Under the pieces are notes generated by a model. The model was not told where the DNA came from, did no database searches, and saw nothing but the letters and a program-made list of their open reading frames with translations. Shown one piece after another: positions 38,010 through 50,962 of a stretch of 64,000 nt of DNA (the first letter of the stretch is position 1; every line of letters starts with the position of its first letter). Where the stretch lies: assembly GCA_023846275.1 (NCBI GenBank), contig JAIUJO010000188.1:674501-738500 (forward strand), written 5' to 3'. The DNA comes from Vanilla planifolia (taxonomy: Eukaryota > Streptophyta > Magnoliopsida > Asparagales > Orchidaceae). Made by a program: the position numbers and the translations under genes.

Positions 38010-40730
38010 AGTCCTTCTCGAACATGATGTCCTCATCACATCCCTAAAGTTGAAGGAGCATTAAAACTTGAGCAATTTGGGCCTATAAGCCTTTACATTA
38101 ATATCTAAAAATTAGTGACCAAAGTTTTTGTGGATAGAAACAACGTAGTGCTTCTTGATATCATTGTTGAGGAGCAAGTTACTTTTATGTTAGGACATGT
38201 TTTATCGAATAAATTATTTTTGTTATAAGAAGTAAAAACTTGCTTGCACTAATGTACTTTCATAGAAGGTTTGATGATGGTAAAATTAGATATGAACCAG
38301 TCTTATGATAACAAAAACTAAGAATTTGTGTTGGATATGCTTAAGAGTTTATGGTTCCCTACACTTTGCTTTAGTTTGAATAAGGCTTATATTGCTACAT
38401 GAACATTTGAGATTATGTTTAATGATATTTATCTATAATAAATCAAATCAACTATGGGCCTTTGATAGGGATGTCCTTTCTCCCCATACCACTTTACTAA
38501 TATGTCTAAGTGACTCTTATGGCTTATAAATATTAACATGATCATGCTATAATGATTGGGTTTATGATTTTCCCATCTTCCTAGATGGTTACTCTCTTCT
38601 ATATACTAATGACATCATAATTTATGCATCTAGAACTTGTGTTCTAATGAATGGCATTTAGGATATTGTAGATTGGTAAGAGCACCAGTCTTGTTAAGTG
38701 ATTAATCTAAACATGTTTACAGTGTTATTTAGTGGTGGAATAGAATACAAGTGTCAAAAGATGGTGTCTTGAATTTTTCATATGTGTAATTTAAATATCT
38801 AGGAAACAAATGTTAGCACCAAAATCATAGAAAAAACTTTGATTTCATTATTATTCTAGTAGAAAACTATGTGATAAGATGGATGATGAAGTCACTATTA
38901 ATGGTGGGCCAAAATGTCATGATTAACTCGATGTTAACTACTATTTTTATTACTTAGCTTACATAGTAATTCCAAATTTCACTGTTTTAGAATCAGAGGA
39001 AATGTTACATCATTATTTGTGGAGTAGTTCAAATGATAGTAGTACAATACATTATGTCTATTAAGAAACATAGCTTTTCTTAGGGAATGTCTTAGACTTT
39101 GAGTTCATAGTTTGTCAACCTAGCGGTCAAGGTTGATTGCAAAACATTGTAGGTGTGAAATTTCTCGTAAAGGCTATTTATGGATTCAATATTTTAGATC
39201 AAAAAACGTTATGAAAAATGTTCCTTTCCATGTCTTGTGTACATCTCATGCATGTAATTTACTCGATATTGGATCCCCCTGGACCAACAATATTATGGTT
39301 TTGGTGATTTGTTGTAAGCAATTTTGTTTTCTTTTTGTTGCATACTTTGCTTGGAATCCATCCTATTATTACATAAACAACCTACCTTAACATGGATGTG
39401 AAGCATCTAACATTTGTAGTAGAGCTAATCAAGGGGCATGGGGTGTAGGAGCATAAAATGATTCAAAAGTTACTCATGTTTGATTTGGTATTTCAGTTTC
39501 AAAATTATCCTTTGGATAAATCAAATCAAATGAACGTGTTATGATTCAAATTAAGTGGGGATATGGTTTTAGACACAAATGCTACAGAGAACATGTATAG
39601 GAGCAATAATCCATCAAGGGAGGAGGACTTGATTGTTTGGAAAGTGTAGGTGTGACATCAAGTAAAAATTTTCTTTCGAAGAATAGCATCAAATATGTTT
39701 CCTACTTAACACTTTGCTTCGTTCAAGTAAGATTTAGACATCTTAACTTTGTGCTTAGTGATTTAACACTAAATAAGACATGAAAATTTTTTTAGGAGTG
39801 CTATATCATGTAGGAACTCTTGTTTAATAACTTCATAAATAATGTATTCATGCTTGGTTGAATTAATTGTAGGGAGATCACTTCTATTTTCATAACTTGA
39901 TGTTTATGAATATATAGGTGGCATGACTTCTTAAGTAATGACATGTGATTCTTTAACTTTATTTCACATTTAGCATAACAAGAATTTGTAGCCATAAGAG
40001 CAAACATTGTTCAATTTAGCTGCACATCAAAGGAGTAATTGCATTATAGTTGCTACTTGCTAGCAAACTCTTTTCATGTCTAGTGGTATCTCCAGTGGTC
40101 TTGTTGGGTTGTTTGTTTTCTCTTATTAGACTTTGCCTCCAATAGGTTGTATTACATTTAGTTGTGACATAGTTGTGCATACTGACATAAATGCTAGAAT
40201 TGGTATTACTACATATGATGACATGAAGATCCATTATAGAGATTGATAATGCCCATGCAATAGTGATTGAATCAAATTCAATTACAACAATTGCTATAAT
40301 GAATTAATTACATTTTATCTACAACAATTAATAATTCTTATAATAGTTTGTATCTCTCATAATGTGTAAAGGCAATAATTCAATAGATTAGGTTTCTCAC
40401 CATGCACTTTTGTATGATTTTTTGGAGACTAAGTAATGCACCTCCAAAGCATCTTTCACTTTGTCCTTTTATTGATTTTTTGTATGAACTTCTTAAAGAG
40501 AGTATGATGATGGATTTGATTGTTACATTATCAATGATCCCTAAGACATTGATTTTCTCATAAGGGGCTAATGGAGTATAAAGTGAAATATCAAGCAATC
40601 CCTAGTCAACATGATTTATGGTTAAGACTAGAATGATATATATTCATATTCAAGCCCATAAGTCTAGCTCCTTAATAATGAAAATACCTTTGACAAATAC
40701 TTTTGTAATGGTTTTTTTTTATAGATCCAA
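38010..40730 (+). mobile_element. Decayed LINE C, RT to 3' end (subfamily 1)
   Basis: The + strand opens at the reverse transcriptase entry motif 'IPKVEGALKLEQFGPISL' (about 38040-38095), then 'VFVDRNN' and 'EEQVTFMLGHVLSN' (38165-38210). 'MVKLDMNQSYDNKN' (38278-38320) is motif A with its Asp; motif C reads 'LLYTNDIIIYAS' (about 38595-38630), with one Asp changed to Asn. The connector phrase 'cattatttgtggagtagttc' lies at about 39010. The RNase H end 'NNSID', stop (TAG at 40389-40391), 'VSHHALLYDF' lies at about 40374-40420. Endonuclease and ORF1 are absent. Frames change many times. U copy 3 follows its 3' end. Confidence 0.7.
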
Positions 40731-43700
40731 GAATTTTAACTTTTATTTTAAAGGGCATATAATGGGATCAAAATTTAATGATGTTATCCCATGGTAATAT
40801 ATCTAGAGCATGGGCATTTTTTGAGCACCTTAATTTTTTTAAAGTAATGGTGTTGTAGGAAATACATAGCAAGATAAGCCAAACTACATTTACAAAAAGA
40901 TTAAGGTGGGAAATTTACACAAAAAGGTTGACCCATCGATCGAAATGATTGTGCAACTAAGGGCTTTTAACTAGAACAACTTAAAAACATATGCTATTGG
41001 AGATAGAATTACTGTGGCTGCTTGACGAATGATTTCCCTCCAAGGGATCATCGTTAAGGGATTTAGATTGTACTCATTCTAATTACCAAACTAATGGAAC
41101 TTGGTGTTATCATTTATTGTCATTACCTCCCCACATCAATATTTGGTAATTTGCATGCTTGCTACAATTCTTAGATGTGGTAGCTATTCTAAAACCATCT
41201 CTTTAGAATCAAACCCTAATTCTATATCACCCATCACAACCATGGTAAGCCCTTTTACTACCATTAAAAGTTGATATGGTAGAAATTTGAATGATGCATC
41301 CCTTACACAGACTTCATTTGAAAGAAAAAGTTATCAAGAAAAGTTAAGGAACTGGAGAAAGCCCACATCGGCATTTCGACTAATAAATGCATCCCCTAAT
41401 AAAGTCAGGTTTTCATGGACAAGTTAGCTCTAGAATTACTAGGGATTCTGGAGTACCATGGGCCTACAAAAAACTATAACTATTTTATTGAGTCCTTGAC
41501 TATTTCATAGTTTAAAATTGTTCATACCAACACTTGCAATGATTAATATTTGGGACAAGTATATGACTACTGGAAACATTAGCCAGGTAGAAACATAAAG
41601 ATAAAGCACTTGGCACAACCTCATTTCATAGTTAACAAGTTGACCATGTCCTGTGACACTCCACTATTCAAGTGCAAATATGACCATGTTTGGATATTTC
41701 CCTCAAGTTTGAAAGTGTTGATGCTCAATAATAACATTCTTTGAAGAAAACCCACCTTGGTAGAGAATGAAGAAAAAAATGAGTGATTTCCAGGACTATG
41801 CCAACACGAGAGGAGGGAAGATCACTTGTTCAACATCATTACAAATTATCAATAGTTTCTATGCAAGAGAAGTGTGGCATCAACATGGTAATTAAATAGA
41901 AACCAAAAAATCTGATAGAAAATTGAGCAATCGATAAACTTCTTTCTTAGAAAGGTTTGATTAAATGACAAAGCCCTACACATAATGACTGACCGCACGT
42001 AGATGTAGCCAAGCCATAAGAAGCAGTACCATAAAAAACATGTCTTATATAGAAATGATCTCATGCCAATATAATCCCATTAGCCTAAAGAGATTAAAAA
42101 ATTTATAAAAAGAAGCACAAGGGGTCTTACAATGGGTGAAGGCCTTGGCTAACACTCATATGGTATGTTAATCAACAAGCCTTAGAAAAATGGCATAGGA
42201 TTACAAATGATCCATTATAGCCTACACCAATAAAATAATCATTAAAATATCTAAAAAAGTATTGCACCTCCCAAATTGAGGATGGTGAGCACTAATAATA
42301 TAACAGTAAATTGTTTTTCCAATATCCATGACAAGAAAGCAAGCACATTACATGCTCAAAATTGTGCAGGCCATGAAGTAACACCATGTTAATAACCATA
42401 AAAAGTTGCAATTATGCAAATAACAAGCCACACTTGTAAGGCCTTACAATGCTGCATGAATATGAAGACATGGAATCAGGGTGAGGCTTGCCATCATGCT
42501 CCATACTATGCGAAGGCAACAACACACTTAACCAACACATGGTCGAGTGTAATTTGCACCATAGAACTTTCACTATGACATAAGCAAAAACCACACCAAA
42601 GAAAGCCCTGAGGATTTAGAAAGGTATGACAACTTCACATTACAACATGTCAAATCCCCATTAGATGGAGACCTCATTCTTGCCTCATTTGTCCTAAGCT
42701 ATGATAATGGTTAGAAAGTGCCACATGTTTCAGGAAACAAATGTTGCCAATGAAGAACTCCTACACACGAGCCATGGGGATTATTTCATGTGTCAAGCCA
42801 TGGAGGATAAGTGTACGATGGCAAAGACATTGCTAAGAGCACATGGCATCACCAAACTTTCACTATAAAATTAGCAAAACAACACCTTATAGTGCTCCAC
42901 ATAAAGGAAAACTAGTGACATATTCAACATGCACAATGATAGGTCTCCCAATTTGGCATCATCTTATAAATGTACCAGCACATCACAGTGCTAAAAGCCA
43001 AAAACAATGTTACACCACAAGCTGCATGCATAGGATGTTGCAAGACATGCTCTTGAACAATGGACTATCACACGTGATTAAGGATGAAGAACAACATGCA
43101 CAATCTATAATGTATATTGCATCATCTAACTTTTGCTTCATCATTGGCTACATCGTGCCACACATTAACACTTGAATATTGCATGATGTGATAATTTCAT
43201 CAATGTTGAAGGCAAGTCATCTAATAAAACATTAGCTTATTAACGCGTTAGTAGTCCATAGCAAAAACATCCAAATGGAAGTCGCACTTTGTAGGCCCCA
43301 CATGTGCATTGGATATAATAAGTAGTGTGCGTACTTCCTATCGCATGTCTGATTTATACACTTCTAATGCAGTAATGTGCCCAGTGCAATACCACATTTG
43401 CAACTTCAGCAACATTAAGCTTGCATTACAACAAAGCTTGCACAAACCCAATTGCATAATACACCATCTAATTATCACTTTGCTATAGGAAGAACTAAAT
43501 CGCACATTTCCTATAATAAACTAAATATTGTGAAAATATTGTTAACAAAGAAGGAAATTTTAAAAAATAAGCCATCACCTTTTCTAAGCACCAGCAGTCC
43601 AAACCACAAAAAATTCAAACAAAATATGACACTTTGTGGGCAACACTAGTCATCTGCATAAGATGATGTTGGGTGCACGTGCAGTAGCCTTTAGGAGTGG

Positions 43701-46170
43701 ACACAATGTTGTAGCACGTATAGTTCTCTATAGTGTGTGATTAGGGGTTTAACTTAGCATGCACAAACCTTAATGCATATTGCACCTTTCAACTTCTTCT
43801 TTACTTCAAGCCACACCACCCTATACATTGCCCATTATGGATTTCATATTATTAAAATCCCATCATAAAGGAATAAGAGCCATTCAATAGTGCATCAACT
43901 TATCCATGTGCCAATAGCTAGTGCTAAATATCACAAAATGTGTTACACCTTTAAGCCCCCACAAATTATTCACAAACCATGTCGCAGGGCATGCATGGAG
44001 TAGCTACTATGTAGGTAAAGCCCCTTTCCATGTGTGTGCATTGTCACCTCACATGCACGTAGATACAATAGCATGTGCCTAGCGTCATAATCTAACATAC
44101 ACATAACCTAGCACAAATTGTACCATCCAACCTCCACTTCATCACAAGTCACACTACAACAGATATTGCCTCTACAAATTACATATTATGACAATTTCAT
44201 AAAGGAAGAGTTCAAGTCTTGTAATAGTGTATCACCTTATCCAAGTGCCAGTAATCCAAACAAGAAAAAATCCAAAAGAATGGTTAAACTTTGTGGGCCC
44301 AACGAACCACACGCATAGAATTCCCTCATGATGTCATGAGGTGCTTGTAGACTAGTTGTTGTGTGCACAGACAACTTCAACTTCACTATGGGACACTCCA
44401 CACCCTACACTGTCCTTTGTGCTTTACATATTATGACAATTTTGTTAAGGAATAAAAAATTATCCCAAAAGAGTTGCTATAATTTCATTCCCATGCAAAC
44501 ATAAGCATTTACACAACTTTCCATGCACATGGAATTGTTATGGGTACCTTAATAAAAATTAATGTGACCAAGTGAGCAAAATTTTTAAAATTTATGTCAT
44601 ACCTTTATGTTGCGGGGTACTTATCTACTATGACATATGGTTTGATCTCTGTTGATCGAGATAGTTTATAGAGAAGGAAAAGTGCTATAATTCTCACATT
44701 GTACTATTTAACCTCTGTAATGGGCAATGTGATGCATTCCAACATTGCCCACTAGAAAGCTTATAAGGGTGCAATAGATTTAATGAAGAAGAATAAGTGC
44801 ACTAAGTAGGTGAGCAAGTGGTATTTTGAAACTTTCATGATGTCTATGTCTTCAAAGGGACAAATTTTCTATGACATATTGTTGTATGTCAATGGATAAT
44901 GACTAAAGAGCCACTCACCCATTTACAATGACCCATCCAAAATTTATTCATAGACAAAGTATTCTTTGCATTGTTTGTGCTTAATTGCCACTTCATATAG
45001 TGGCCATGCCATCAAATTTTCTATGGCAGTAAGAAAGCTTACTGTGGTGTGCACCTCTGGTACAAGGTCCCTACTATTGACTAACAAGTGAACTATAGGC
45101 CTACGTAGTGAATCTTAGCATAGATTTTGACTTAGAGGTGTTATGTAACAATCTCACACATGATAGCTTTGCATCACTAGCTCATCAACAAAGCACAATG
45201 ACAAATCATGTGAATTAATGGTCCCTCTTATACTAGATTGAAATATTTTTATGACACATTAATTAATTATGTTAAACTAATATATGTTGTGAGAATCTAA
45301 ACCAAGTTCATATTCACAATGGGTGGGAAAATAGTCCAAAACTTATTGAATTTTACATACTATAATTGTAAGAGTCAAGAATTAAGAATCAAAAAGCAAT
45401 GTTGTTATGAATGTATGGCTACCACAAGCTAGTTATCTCTTTGATAACTTTTTCTTACATCTCAAGCTTCAAATTCTAAAACTTTATAGGATTAGTAAGT
45501 CATCCTATCACTATTCATATTCATGATAAAAATTAAAAACGAAGGACATCTTACACATTTGCTCCAAACGGGAATTCTATACTTCTTGGGCTCATCTTAG
45601 GACAGCTGTGTTATCTTTTAAAAGATGTGCCACACTAGATAAACTCTCTACTGACAATTTCAACCTCATGGATTGATCCTCTGAGGTGAGACTTCGAGAC
45701 AAAAAGAGGTGCTTAGCCCCCTCCATCTTGCAAAATAAGTTAAATAACAATAAAAATAATGGTATTTCAATTCCTATCACATTCCAACACTAACTTACGC
45801 TAAACCTTTCAAGTAATTTCACAAAGTTGGGCTAGAGTGAACATCAATGGGTCTTTTTTGCCCGCTAATTTCATCTTGATTTTTCAATATTATAGAAAGG
45901 AATAGTAGAAAATCATTAATCCAATCATGCACATCTAAATTTAGTTGATGAAATATTTGGCTACTTAAAGAGAGTCATAACTACTCATGTCATTTACCTG
46001 TTTGTGGCTGAATTTCTTCACTTCGTCAATCAAAGTAATGGATAGAAATCACAGATTTTGAAAATCGTCAAGGAACATTGCAATTCTTTGTTTAATGAAA
46101 TAATCAGATTACTAATGTATTTATCAATTCAGAGTTGATTATTCAACACACTACTAGAGTGTAGTTGGAC
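40730..46170. repeat. Unrecognised segment U, copy 3
   Basis: Collinear with U copies 1 and 2. Landmarks: 'gatgttatcccatggtaata' (40780), 'atttagattgtact' (41060), 'ctctttagaatcaaaccct' (41200), 'gtttaaaattgttcata' (41508), 'gggacaagtatatgactact' (41550), 'agtgtggcatcaa' (41872), internal tandem repeats (about 42850-44400), 'gatgtctatgtcttcaaag' (44840), 'ccacaagctagttatctc' (45421) and 'cacaaagttgggctagagtg' (45822). It ends at about 46170, earlier than copies 1 and 2, and satellite begins soon after. Frames up to 110 residues occur but are not conserved. One minus-strand frame (45592-45780) has loosely similar broken text in copy 1, too weak to call a gene. Confidence 0.6.
42850..44420. repeat. 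Internal ~335-bp tandem repeat of U copy 3
   Basis: At least four diverged units. The anchor 'caccatctaac'-type phrase is at 43120, 43462, 43782 and 44121. The anchor 'actttgtgggc'-type phrase is at 43285, 43631, about 43952 and 44288. The two anchor series give matching spacings of about 343, 320 and 338 bp. Weaker units flank them on both sides. Copies 1 and 2 of U have fewer and shorter units, so the array length has changed since the copies parted. Confidence 0.6.
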
Positions 46171-46300
46171 ATCACAACCTTACTTTTGGTTCACAAAACT
46201 TTACCAATTTGATTTGCCAAAAGTAGCCCACTTGAGCCTAGACTGTTGGCTCAACTATGGAATGCAGGTAAGCCTTTCTACTTACATAAAGTTTCAGAAT
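46170..46300. other. Junction between U copy 3 and satellite array 2
   Basis: A short stretch with no clear match to U or to the satellite monomer. Similarity to U ends near 'ttattcaacacactact' (46138-46155), and the first convincing satellite phrase is 'caagatactaag' near 46339, preceded by weaker monomer text from about 46305. Confidence 0.4.
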
Positions 46301-49300
46301 AAGTTAAGGGATTTATAAAAAAAATTCAATATTGTGTTTCAAGATACTAAGTAAATCATGTATAATGTCCTCAATCATCAAATCCAGTACAAATAAAAAT
46401 ATCTCATAAAACATGTAAAAATCATAGAAATGATTTTTTAAGAAATGTAAAAATTAATATTCAATTAGATAAACAAATGGAGATAAGTTTAACGACATTT
46501 GTTTCATATCGTTCTAATCTTTGGTAGAATTATTTTTAAATAAAAAAGTAAACAAGTATAAATAATAAAAAAATATTATCTCATTATTAAGGAAATATAT
46601 TTAAAAATTAAAATGAGATAAATTGAAAAATATAATATTATCAAATAAAAAAAAGTGGCAGTAACACGGGAGGAGATTTAGAGTTATATTGTAATATAAA
46701 AAAATAAAGCAAAAAAATGGAGAAAAGAGACAAAAAATAATTGAATATACATTAAAAGATACTAAGATCTAGTGTCACATGCACAATAGTCAAATCGAAT
46801 GCAAATGAAAATATCTCATAAATCAATAAAAAAACCCTAGAACATAAAACTTCTAAAAATATGAAAATAAATATCTAAATTAGTACAGCTCATCGAGATG
46901 AGTCAAACATTGATTTAAATTTATAAATTGATTGATCTAACCATAACAAATCAAAATGATCAATAGGTCAAGTGAGAGAAGATTTGGAGTTGAATAGTAA
47001 TACCACCAAATCAATGAAAAAAGTTTGAATAAATGAGGTAATTTGCATAACAAAACTGAATTCCAAGAGATCAAGTGAAATATTCACGATCGTCAAAAAA
47101 GGTATAATAAAAATGTTTGGTAAAGCTTGAAAAAATATAAGAAAATAAATAATCTAAAAAAAGAATCAATATTTAGTTTAGTAGAGCATATAGTAAAAAG
47201 TTCAATTGTATCTTTTTGTCTCGATTTGACCTTTTTTAGAATTATTGTGAATTACAAAAAAAAAGTATAAAAATAATTATAATTAAAACTTTTAGCAAAT
47301 AATTGATAAATCTAAGATAAGATAAATTGATGCAATATTGTACTACATAATAAAAGTAAACTAAAATTTAGGTTAAAAGAGATTTAGAGTTACATAATAA
47401 TATAAGCTAAATCGAATAAAATATTTAAAGAAATAAGATAAATTGTATAAGAAAATTTTATTTTAACATAATAAGGAAATAGAGTGAAACATCCTTGATC
47501 ATCAAATTTTTAAAAAATAAAAAAACATAAAAATATAAAATACTTAAAACTTAAAAGAGAATATTTAACTTGATAGTGCTTTTTGAGATCAGTAAAGTAT
47601 TTCTATTTTGTCTTGAGTGGACCTCATTTGCAATAAATGTGAATCACAACACTAAATAAATACAAATAACAAAAATATTGTTTAATATTAAATAAATAAA
47701 TATTAAATTTAAAATTTATTTAATTGAAATAATGTAATATAACTAACTTATACCATTGCAATGGTTGCAAGGATAGTGGTTTAGAGTTTCTTAATAATAT
47801 AAACAAATCAAAGTAAAACTTTTGAATAATCAATATAAATTAAATAAGTTTTTTATCAAAATGCTTAGGACAACAAGTACAACATCCTTATTCATCAAAT
47901 TTTATTTGAATCAATAATCAACTATGGTAATGTAAAGTAATTAAAAATTATTTTTTAAAAAAAAAATTAAAATTTTTTATTAAATTTTATTGAGATGACT
48001 TTGTCAACATTTTTTTGACTGATACCTCCTTTGGAATTATAATAGTAAAAAAAATTTAAATATAAATTTTCAATTAAATAGGATGTAGATATATGTATTA
48101 AAGTTAAAATGAAAAAAGAAATCAAAGTATTGCAATATAAAAAAAATTGAAGGTAATATAAGAAAATTTAAAGCACTGAAAAAACTTAAAGTGATATAAC
48201 AAATAAATGCAAAAAGTTTAAATAATTGAGACAAATTATATAGAAATGTTGCATTGCAATTTACTTAGAATACATAATGTATGATCCTGAACTATTAAAT
48301 TAGATACAAATAGAAATTGACTTGTAAACTTTGCATAAACCTTATATAATAAAATGCTAAAAAAATATAAAAACAACAATTTAAATGAAAGAGCTATCAA
48401 GGTGAGTGCAACAATGTTAATTTCGTCTCAATAAAAAATTGTTAGGAATTTTTGTGATTTACCAAATTAAATTAGCACAAATGGTAATAAATTGTTATTT
48501 TTGATCTATATAAGATATATATTAAATCATTAATTTAATAAATTATATGAAAATTTATAGACCAAGATATTTAACAGATTGAGTACATCTTTCTAGATTA
48601 TGAAATTATGTTTGAATCTAGATGCCTTGGAATGCATGCTAATTCCATTGAATGTGAAATATTTAAAATATAAAGGATAATATTTAATTAAATAATGATC
48701 ATAGTGTTGAGCTAAATATTTTCCTGTCATCTTGATCTTTCCTCGAAGCACATTATTTTGAATGAAAAATAAAATAAACATAAATAAATATTAATAATTA
48801 CAAATAATAATAATTAATAAGAAATAATTTTTTAAATTTTAAGAAAATATTTATTAATGAGAAAATTAGATTAATTGAAGCAAATTATTATAATCGAATC
48901 AAAGTAATGTAATGGTCACATGAGAGAAGGATAAGAGTTTTATTTTATTAAAACCAATTCAAATTGAAAATTTTGAATTAATGAGAAATTATGTTAGAAA
49001 GTTGCATTTGAAGATACTAAAAAGACTATGTGTAATGTACTTAATCTTTAAATGATGTATGAATTGACATATCTCATAAAGCTTAGGAAAATAAAAGAAA
49101 AAATATTTAAAAATATAAAACTAATATTTAATTACATAGAGCTCAAAGAAAAAAATATAAAAAGAAATAAGTTAAATTGTATAAAACTTTTTCATGGAAA
49201 CATACTAAGGAGATGGATTTAAACATCAACGATCTTAAATCAATTACAAATCAAAATATCACATAAAATATGCTAAAATACAACAAAATAAAATATTTTA

Positions 49301-49436
49301 AAACATGAAAGGTGAATATTTCGTTGGATAGAACTTGTCAAGATAAGTTAAAAGACCATTATTTCAACTTGAATAGATCTTAGTTAGAATTTCTATGAAT
49401 ATACAACATAAATATATTTAATAGTACAATAAATCT

Positions 49437-49461
49437 AACATATATATATATATATATAATA
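49437..49461. repeat. (TA)n microsatellite in a satellite monomer
   Basis: A short TA dinucleotide run at the monomer position that normally reads 'aaatatatatta'. Same placement as 2464-2510 and 50939-50962. Confidence 0.8.
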
Positions 49462-50938
49462 AATTTAATAAATTTAATATAAGTTAATGTAAGCTATGAA
49501 AATGTCACATGAGAGGCGAAATAAAATTCATACTAACATAATGAAGTCAAACACAAAAGTTTGAACAAATGAGTTAAATAACAAAGGAATGTTGCAATCC
49601 AAGATGGAAATTTAGTCAAACAACCTCAATAGTGTAACCATGTGCCAATAAAAATGCATTAATACCAATGAATATAATATATTTAATAGTATAAAAATAT
49701 ATATTTAATTTGATAAAGTACATTGGTACTAATCCGATAAAGTCTATTTTGTTTAGAAATAACCACTTTTTGAATTACTTTGAATTAGAAAAATAAATTA
49801 TCATAAAATATAATAAATTATTATTTTAATATTATATAAATATATATTAAAGCTAAATTTAGATAAATTGAATTAATGTATTGTAACAAAATGAAAGAAA
49901 AGTAAGTGTTACATGAGAGCCAGAGTCTTACTATAATTTAATCAAATTGAAGAAGATAATTTGAGAAAGTACGATAAATTATATATGAAAGTTACATTCT
50001 ATGACACTAAGTAGATTGAGTGTAACAAATGTGATTGTTAAATTAATTATGAATAAAAATATCTTATGAAAGTTTCAAAGCCAAAGAAAATAAAATTTAT
50101 AGTAATGTATAAAATTAATTTTTAATGGTATAGATCACCTCTGGATGAGTGCAAAAATGCTTATTTCATCTCGATTAAATCTAATTTGAAATTACTTCAA
50201 ATTATCAAAGTAAATAAGTATAAATATTTGTAATGTAATATTTTAATATTAAGTTTATATTAAAGTTGAAATAAGATAAATTTTGATAATAATATTTATC
50301 CAGACAAAATAAATATAAATACAATGTGAGAGGAGATTTGGAGTTACATGGTAATACAAATAAATCAAAATGAATAATTTGAAGAATTTAAATAATTATA
50401 CTAGGAAATTACATTTAAAAGCATTGGAGAATCTATCATAAGATCCTTGATTGTCAAATATGCATAACATAGAATGTCTCAAAAATAAGCGAAACCCTTA
50501 AAAACTAAATAGTTTAACAATATATAAATTGCTAATCTAATTTGATAAAGTTTGAAAAGACGAGTGAAAGTTTGTTCATTTCATCTTAATTAAAATTAGT
50601 TTTGAATTATTAAGAATTAAAAAAGAAAATAAACATAATTACTTTAATATTAGTTAATTAATATAGTTTAAATTAGATAAATTGGAGTGTTGTAATTTAT
50701 ATATATGAATAACATGTAAATGTCACATGATATGAGATTTAGAATTTTAAAGAAATATAACAAAATAAAATCTAATAATTTTTAAAAAAATGTGATACAA
50801 TGTAAGACAAAATTGCACTTAAAGGTACTAAGGAGATCAAGTGTAATTTATTTGATCATTAAATTGAGCGTGAATTTAAACATCTCTTAAAGCATACAAA
50901 AATTCTAGAAACAATATTAAAAAAATAAAAATATTTAT

Positions 50939-50962
50939 GTTATATATATATATATATATATT
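50939..50962. repeat. (TA)n microsatellite in a satellite monomer
   Basis: A (TA)n run directly before 'ttaaagctaaaat'. Here it also marks an internal deletion: the 'agagctcatcgagatgag' and 'tttgtttcatctc' blocks that should precede it are missing. Confidence 0.8.

Noticed and set aside
37580-38064. Several Gly/Arg/Ala-rich or Pro-rich frames on both strands
   Set aside because: They are translations of the CGG tract, the 44-45-bp minisatellite and the T36 run; all frames are open because the repeat lacks stops.
45592-45780. 62-codon minus-strand frame in U copy 3
   Set aside because: Copy 1 has loosely similar but stop-broken text; similarity at DNA level explains it and no domain is recognised.
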